The notes under the pieces were generated by a model. It worked only from the letters and a program-made list of their open reading frames with translations, did no database searches and was not told the origin of the DNA. A DNA stretch of 6,681 nucleotides from Methanomassiliicoccaceae archaeon UBA537 (GTDB lineage Archaea; Thermoplasmatota; Thermoplasmata; Methanomassiliicoccales; Methanomethylophilaceae): the NCBI GenBank assembly GCA_002504495.1, contig DATC01000142.1, positions 1 to 6,681 on the forward strand. Reading direction: 5' to 3'. Below, piece after piece: positions 4,501 to 6,681 of the stretch. A program made the position numbers and the translations under genes. How positions within the stretch are numbered: position 1 is the first letter of the stretch; every line of letters starts with the position of its first letter.

Positions 4501-6681
4501 CCTGTTCAAGAATGCCAGAAGCATCAAGAAGAGGTTCGTGAAGGAGTACATGGGACTCAGTGGGGGGCAGACCCCTGAGAATATCATGCCCTTCATGAAT
4601 GACGATGCGAGGCCTCTGGGAGATGGTTCCGGCACGCCTCCGGTCGATCCTGCGGATACTGTGGCGGACCATTTCACGACATCGGTGGGATCGAATGCGG
4701 GTGCAAGCGGACAGAACAAGGTGCCTCCTGCGTCGAATGTGCAGGTCTCCCAACAGGCGCAGATCACGGGAGATTACCTGAAGAATGAGCTGGGTCTAGG
4801 AGAGGGCCTGGGGTCCGATATCGTAGAGGGTCTCTTGGATAATCCGGAAAAATTCGATCTGACGACAAAAGACGGCGTACAGGATCACATGGTTTCGATA
4901 AAAGAGCGTGTGAGGAATCATGCCGACAACGAGCTCAGAGCGAGATCCAAGGAGATGCTGGAGTCCGCATTAGCCGACCCGGATAAGTACGATGCCAATC
5001 TGAAAGCTGCGGACAGTGGGACCAAGTATGTCATGAACGGTATGATGGCATGGGCGCTGGAGGACGCCGGAGACCTGTATCTCTCCAAGGCGGAGGAGGC
5101 GTTGAATGACGGTCGCATCGAAGATGCGCGGGAGAATTTCGACAAGATCAGTAGGATTCTGAATTATGATGGTATTCTGAACCCTAAGCACACGGCCGAT
5201 CTCAGGAATTATACTCAGCGTTACATCGATCTGAAGAAAGCTCTGGAGAATGCTCAGGTCGTTCCCGACCAGCTTGCAGAAGAGAACAGTCAGGTCACAG
5301 AAGGCCCTCAGAGGAAGGAGGAGAGGCTGAAGCGTATCGAGCAGGGGATCGGACTCGGAGACCACCCTGGCGCACAGAGCAATTTCATCAACTACAGTAT
5401 CAGAATCGGGAATAGACTGGAAGACTATAGGGCGGCTCTGCAGGGGAACGTACATGCGGACAAGTTCCTTATGAGACTGGGCGAGGATGCGTATACTGGG
5501 TTCTACGATAAGGACGGAAAGCCCAGAGATGACGTAGCATTCGAGCCCCTGTACATGAATGAGGATGCAGCCTCCAGAGTAAGGCGTCTGGCTACGGCGT
5601 ACAGGGACAATCTGGAAAGCTCCGACGAGGATCTTCTGAATGCTCTGAAGCAGGCGTACGCGGACGATGGTGCCGAGTACAAGGGAGATGCCGCAGAGCC
5701 GCGTATGGCAGAATCGAAGACTCCCGGTAAGCTCCGGAGCAGATTCAGAAGTGGAGAAGCTTGGGCCAAGAAGGGCGCGTTCGAGAAGGATTTCAATGAT
5801 CTGCTGTCCGGATACGCCGGGATGGAGGACGGTCCCGTCAAGGATTCTGCTCTCCTGGAATTGGGCCTGAACGCATACGTGGGCCGCTATATGATGGACA
5901 GAAGCGGCAATCTGAAGAAGAGGGAGCTGACAGATGGCATCAAAGGAGACACGGGAGAACGTTTCAGGAGATTGGCCGACGTGTACAAGAACAACCGCAA
6001 CAAGCCCGAGGCGGAGCTTCTGGCGGCTCTGAAGAAGGCGTACCCTACCGAAGCGGAGCTGAAGGCCGCCGAGAAGGAGCGGAAGGTGCAACAGAAGCTC
6101 ATGGACGATGAGGCCAATGTCGCAGAAGAGAACAGGAAGCGCAACAGGATGCTTCTTCAGGACGACGAGAAACGCGTCGAACAGCCGAAGGGCGATAATG
6201 TTCCCTCGGCGGGGAAGTCCGCAGAGCCTCCGAAACCGTTCGGAACGGCTTCCACGGGTCTGACGCCCGAGATGATCGCCCGGTTGGATTCACCCCCGAG
6301 TGTAGTCGATGAGATGACGAATTTCAACCTGAGTGATCTGGGCAACGAACCGGGTCATTCCAAGCTGCTGGAAAAGGTCGTCTCCAACGACAGATACAAG
6401 AATCTGTATGAAGGGCTTTCCGATCAGCTGAAGGACGTGGTGACCGAGGCGATGAGGCTGGTGGGAGACGCGTCCATCGGAACCACCACCAGCACGATAA
6501 TGGGCGAATTGCCTCTGGATGGCGTCAGCAGCAATGACAGGACCGCGGTCCAATCTCTGGTGATGCAGGCCTTCAGAGAGAAGGGCAAGGCGACCAAGTC
6601 GTCCTGCTACGACGGCCTGTCGCAGTCCGACAGGATGCGTCTGGCGGCCCGCGTCATCGCCGCACGCCGTCTCGGAGCCGT
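1526..6681 (+). CDS. Giant helical repeat protein, 3' end outside the window (at least 1718 aa)
   Basis: One frame is open from the ATG at 1526 to the edge, with no stop of any kind. The start is fixed by the TATA box at 1491-1500 and the lack of a better upstream ATG in frame. Visible parts: an amphipathic lead (about 26-49); an acidic Pro/Thr/Gln/Ser-rich disordered stretch (about 55-148); a Gly/Ala segment with a G181-x3-G185-x3-G189 zipper (about 161-199); an Arg-rich helical region with a degenerate repeat (384-618); helical sequence to about 1020; a Gly/Ser/Asn/Gln linker (about 1026-1079); a TPR-like helix pair (about 1180-1212); two repeats 128 residues apart (1283-1380 and 1411-1508); a charged coiled-coil-like stretch (about 1509-1553); and a further helical domain. 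Only two cysteines are present (C936, C1694). There is no signal peptide and no enzyme motif I recognise. Base composition changes near 3800. A large virion, injected or mobile-element protein is possible, but that is inference. Confidence 0.9.
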   Translation, partial: MADATGTDGVKDLGDQTQDEAKNKGSGVLGRIGEAAKDVADGVKGVVAGDGKRAEETTDGSTPEAVQPTEETATPPGVKEENPPETSATDAGKPAEVTPEVTKETPVEETETPVEQPEETSSEQASQQSAQASPSQQRTQSAGPSEEEVDKERRRMERRMAWDTTGNALGAALATAPGALGEGAGQAIGSVTRLMDSFFRDGPMSAPSRVLGEALSGADTAARLGRQAAEAYGIAENADRSALKGTYRGRMLEARDRAQRQGIARAHLEIARLGGDDLSQLDEDGLDRVEQGLAARRSALAQRLAEDHRIREARRDADPLRSSMGMQVMGAPMPTMTPAERREALAEIASIDDVSKGIGSARRSLRSQAAEQARRDKRLKAQAYDEYYDTRATPLQRFVMDAMGRRDVDWDGDVPADRRMHGRAFRALLDKANMMPAGDPRKARLEQLAAAYGRSYRLRRETDEQRARREAKEQAELDYGNAYARADPYQRAWFDEVARGRTKRVAPEFDGDIPKDHQTLMRYERFARARNAQATDPKEQQEWLRRAEAARVRRLQMGTAPDDWAHYQAADPLEKRFMERFGMRNHLDAEGMPTDPALDQRWANELMRLGRTEEAVHVMATSAARRSDPLSGVFRKMESDMRSVRNELMLRGIDPSPLYTPGFKGLDALVNAHPELRGTVAAYAATVASAQGMHALGSLRRSDLAGARAVALTEYTRLMQEAKQAVAGGASPEETYALLQAKMMYMDLRAQTLLKGGLDEKLGNILPELIAEADPNDLAVKIAENLRASYSAMDMADEATGRGMVLPDDITLPRIELYSKYLRMLGPKVDDAIDDLRDAVARGNAQAKAQAARTVKGFFKSNPALGSVTDDDIDALMGAKSVKSAIAADRTGGLAKKAEGIFGYAMGDIRGYRALRNSADPEVQRVLDGLVERGACISARADLQEAAAYLNRNDITIDGLRDAAQNLYSFGSKVSASKQLSADDTVPADIRVLFKNARSIKKRFVKEYMGLSGGQTPENIMPFMNDDARPLGDGSGTPPVDPADTVADHFTTSVGSNAGASGQNKVPPASNVQVSQQAQITGDYLKNELGLGEGLGSDIVEGLLDNPEKFDLTTKDGVQDHMVSIKERVRNHADNELRARSKEMLESALADPDKYDANLKAADSGTKYVMNGMMAWALEDAGDLYLSKAEEALNDGRIEDARENFDKISRILNYDGILNPKHTADLRNYTQRYIDLKKALENAQVVPDQLAEENSQVTEGPQRKEERLKRIEQGIGLGDHPGAQSNFINYSIRIGNRLEDYRAALQGNVHADKFLMRLGEDAYTGFYDKDGKPRDDVAFEPLYMNEDAASRVRRLATAYRDNLESSDEDLLNALKQAYADDGAEYKGDAAEPRMAESKTPGKLRSRFRSGEAWAKKGAFEKDFNDLLSGYAGMEDGPVKDSALLELGLNAYVGRYMMDRSGNLKKRELTDGIKGDTGERFRRLADVYKNNRNKPEAELLAALKKAYPTEAELKAAEKERKVQQKLMDDEANVAEENRKRNRMLLQDDEKRVEQPKGDNVPSAGKSAEPPKPFGTASTGLTPEMIARLDSPPSVVDEMTNFNLSDLGNEPGHSKLLEKVVSNDRYKNLYEGLSDQLKDVVTEAMRLVGDASIGTTTSTIMGELPLDGVSSNDRTAVQSLVMQAFREKGKATKSSCYDGLSQSDRMRLAARVIAARRLGA
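2675..2905 (+). repeat. Giant-protein N-half repeat, copy 1
   Basis: Encodes residues 384-460. Key features are Y-Y then TPLQRF (393-398), DGDVPAD (411-417), a helix, and GDPRKARL (438-445). It aligns with copy 2 at D-G-D-[VI]-P-x-D and at DP[RK] some 26-28 residues later. The copies are diverged at DNA level, so this is an old duplication. Confidence 0.6.
2960..3190 (+). repeat. Giant-protein N-half repeat, copy 2
   Basis: Encodes residues 479-555. It carries Y483 then ADPYQR (486-491), DGDIPKD (510-516), YERF (523-526) and TDPKEQ (535-540), in the same order as copy 1. Spacing to copy 1 at the P-x-D anchor is 99 residues. Confidence 0.6.
3212..3379 (+). repeat. Giant-protein N-half repeat, copy 3 (shorter)
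   Basis: Encodes residues 563-618. It carries Y567 then ADPLEKRFM (570-578) and EGMPTD (590-595), matching the Y...ADP and P-x-D anchors of copies 1 and 2. The part after P-x-D is shorter and diverged. The P-x-D spacing to copy 2 is 79 residues. Confidence 0.5.
5372..5665 (+). repeat. Giant-protein C-half repeat, copy A
   Basis: Encodes residues 1283-1380. Core residues are L1318-G1319, A1322-Y1323, G1325, Y1327, R1351-x-R-R-L-A, Y1359, N1362 and L1370-L-x-A-L-K-x-A-Y1378. From L1318 to Y1378 it aligns without gaps to copy B at an offset of exactly 128 residues, with 22 of 61 positions identical by my count. Confidence 0.8.
5756..6049 (+). repeat. Giant-protein C-half repeat, copy B
   Basis: Encodes residues 1411-1508. 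It has L1446-G1447, A1450-Y1451, G1453, Y1455, R1479-x-R-R-L-A, Y1487, N1490 and L1498-L-x-A-L-K-x-A-Y1506. The DNA over the last motif (6026-6043) matches copy A (5642-5659) at 17 of 18 bases. It is followed directly by a Glu/Lys-rich coiled-coil-like stretch. Confidence 0.8.

Noticed and set aside
4970..6091. 373-codon open frame on the minus strand
   Set aside because: It reads as a plausible-looking Leu/Val/Ile-rich chain, but it is the antisense of the repeat-bearing part of the giant gene (CTG/GAG/AAG codons read backwards). It has no promoter or ribosome binding site that I can see.
1526..6681. Readthrough of in-frame TAG as pyrrolysine, considered because the host may be a Methanomassiliicoccales-like archaeon
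   Set aside because: I found no in-frame TAG in the giant gene, and all four small genes end in TGA, so nothing here needs or shows TAG decoding.
1..6681. CRISPR array, tRNA or rRNA genes, insertion sequence
   Set aside because: No regularly spaced direct repeats, no cloverleaf, no transposase-like protein and no terminal inverted repeats were seen.

Overview
The window looks archaeal. Arginine is written mostly as AGG. Both transcription units start at A/T boxes typical of archaeal TATA elements, 25-30 nt upstream of an ATG that has no Shine-Dalgarno sequence, so the transcripts are probably leaderless. The AGG/GAG/AAG/CTG-rich codon use and high GC would suit a methanogen of the Methanomassiliicoccales type or one of its viruses or mobile elements. 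That placement is a low-confidence inference; no marker gene is present. The small unrecognised genes beside one giant gene look like accessory (viral or plasmid) DNA rather than core chromosome.

Layout: 1-102 is a promoter region with two identical 13-bp TATA-containing repeats. 103-1423 is a tight four-gene operon: an 86-aa double zinc-ribbon protein, a 74-aa protein, a 169-aa protein and a 108-aa protein. The first two junctions are 4-nt GTGA overlaps in the same CCGAGTGA context, and the last gap is 6 nt. 1424-1525 holds a palindrome, a GC-rich hairpin and a T-run that merges directly into the TATA box of the next gene. 1526-6681 is a single reading frame without a stop that runs off the right edge (at least 1718 residues).

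The giant protein has a disordered acidic N-terminus, then a glycine-zipper/amphipathic segment. A long Arg-rich helical region follows with a degenerate repeat (three copies), then a second helical half with a clear pair of repeats exactly 128 residues apart. No enzyme motif is recognisable in the visible part. Its base and codon composition changes sharply near 3800 with no break in the frame, so it appears to be a mosaic of two differently evolved halves. The working idea (inference only) is a large virion, injected or mobile-element protein, with a small-gene operon upstream that includes a possible zinc-ribbon regulator. The other very long open frames here (minus strand 74-3607, plus strand 553-3951) are shadows caused by high GC.
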